Positions 38,586 to 38,590 of a stretch of DNA of 38,590 bases are shown piece after piece. The DNA is taken from positions 1 through 38,590 of the forward strand of contig CAVCUQ010000014.1 of assembly GCA_963605425.1 (NCBI GenBank). Reading direction: 5' to 3'. The notes below the pieces were generated by a model. That model did not search any database. It worked only from the letters and a program-made list of their open reading frames with translations, and was not told the origin of the DNA. The DNA is from JAEELC01 sp963605425. GTDB taxonomy: Bacteria; Bacillota_I; Bacilli_A; Acholeplasmatales; Anaeroplasmataceae. The translations under genes and the position numbers were made by a program. The stretch's first letter is position 1, and the number at the start of each line of letters is the position of its first letter.

Positions 38586-38590
38586 TATAT

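Overview
The window comes from a very AT-rich, low-GC Gram-positive bacterium. Firmicutes-type genes point this way: AddA/AddB, CvfB, YlbF/YlbG, KhpA beside rpsP, and the rimM-trmD-rplS order. The best guess is an anaerobic or facultative gut-type Bacilli lineage near Erysipelotrichia and the Mollicutes-related groups; this is inference. Tryptophan is written TGG throughout. All 42 genes I accept end in TAA (33) or TAG (9) and none in TGA, which suggests that TGA is depleted or unused.

Layout, left half. 0.2-2.7 kb: a small membrane protein, a Fur-family regulator (probably Zur), and a divergent zinc-type ABC transporter (ATPase and permease) with a perfect 7-1-7 palindrome between them. 2.7-6.6 kb: a Crp/Fnr-type regulator divergent from anaerobic ribonucleotide reductase nrdD-nrdG, with a TTGT-N4-ACAA type site near -42 of nrdD, followed by a C_GCAxxG_C_C protein. 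6.7-10 kb: a 691-residue unknown protein, a methyltransferase and dUTPase, the last two divergent across a perfect 14-bp inverted repeat. 10.1-13.2 kb: gltX, two small unknown genes (one only 47 codons) and cvfB. 13.4-14.3 kb, minus strand: def and yidD. 14.3-15.4 kb: a guanylate-kinase-like gene, ylbF and ylbG.

An accessory island of about 3.6 kb (15.4-19.0 kb) follows. It holds a Cro/CI-type regulator, an ImmA-like metallopeptidase, a DUF6883-like / DUF4926-like pair that looks like a toxin and its antidote, a DUF4417-like gene, and about 700 bp of decayed, possibly IS-derived DNA. The island precedes rpsP-khpA.

Between khpA and addB (19.7-20.16 kb) lie two tandem, non-coding, terminator-ended units. 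Both have a GNRA-capped hairpin, an AATAATAAACAA linker and a long hairpin whose loop of about 31 nt carries an identical 25-nt CU-rich block, while the stem sequences differ but still pair. I read these as a duplicated small-RNA family and as the best candidate for something undescribed here. Then come addB-addA, rimM-trmD, a flavin-reductase-like gene, and rplS behind a structured leader resembling the L19 autoregulatory leader.

28.1-31.7 kb: a large two-helix membrane protein, a LemA-family protein and a gene with a HEPN-like R-N-x4-H motif. 31.7-34.8 kb: a compact operon (heptose kinase, fused nucleotidyltransferase-phosphatase, heptose isomerase) sufficient on paper to make a nucleotide-activated D-glycero-D-manno-heptose from sedoheptulose-7-phosphate. 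34.8-36.6 kb: MarR regulator and MATE exporter. 36.7 kb to the end: an AAA ATPase with a nuclease-like C-terminus, behind a promoter overlapped by an AACCCC/GGGGTT inverted repeat.

No rRNA, tRNA, CRISPR array or intact transposase gene was seen. Product names rest on motif reading, since no database search was run.
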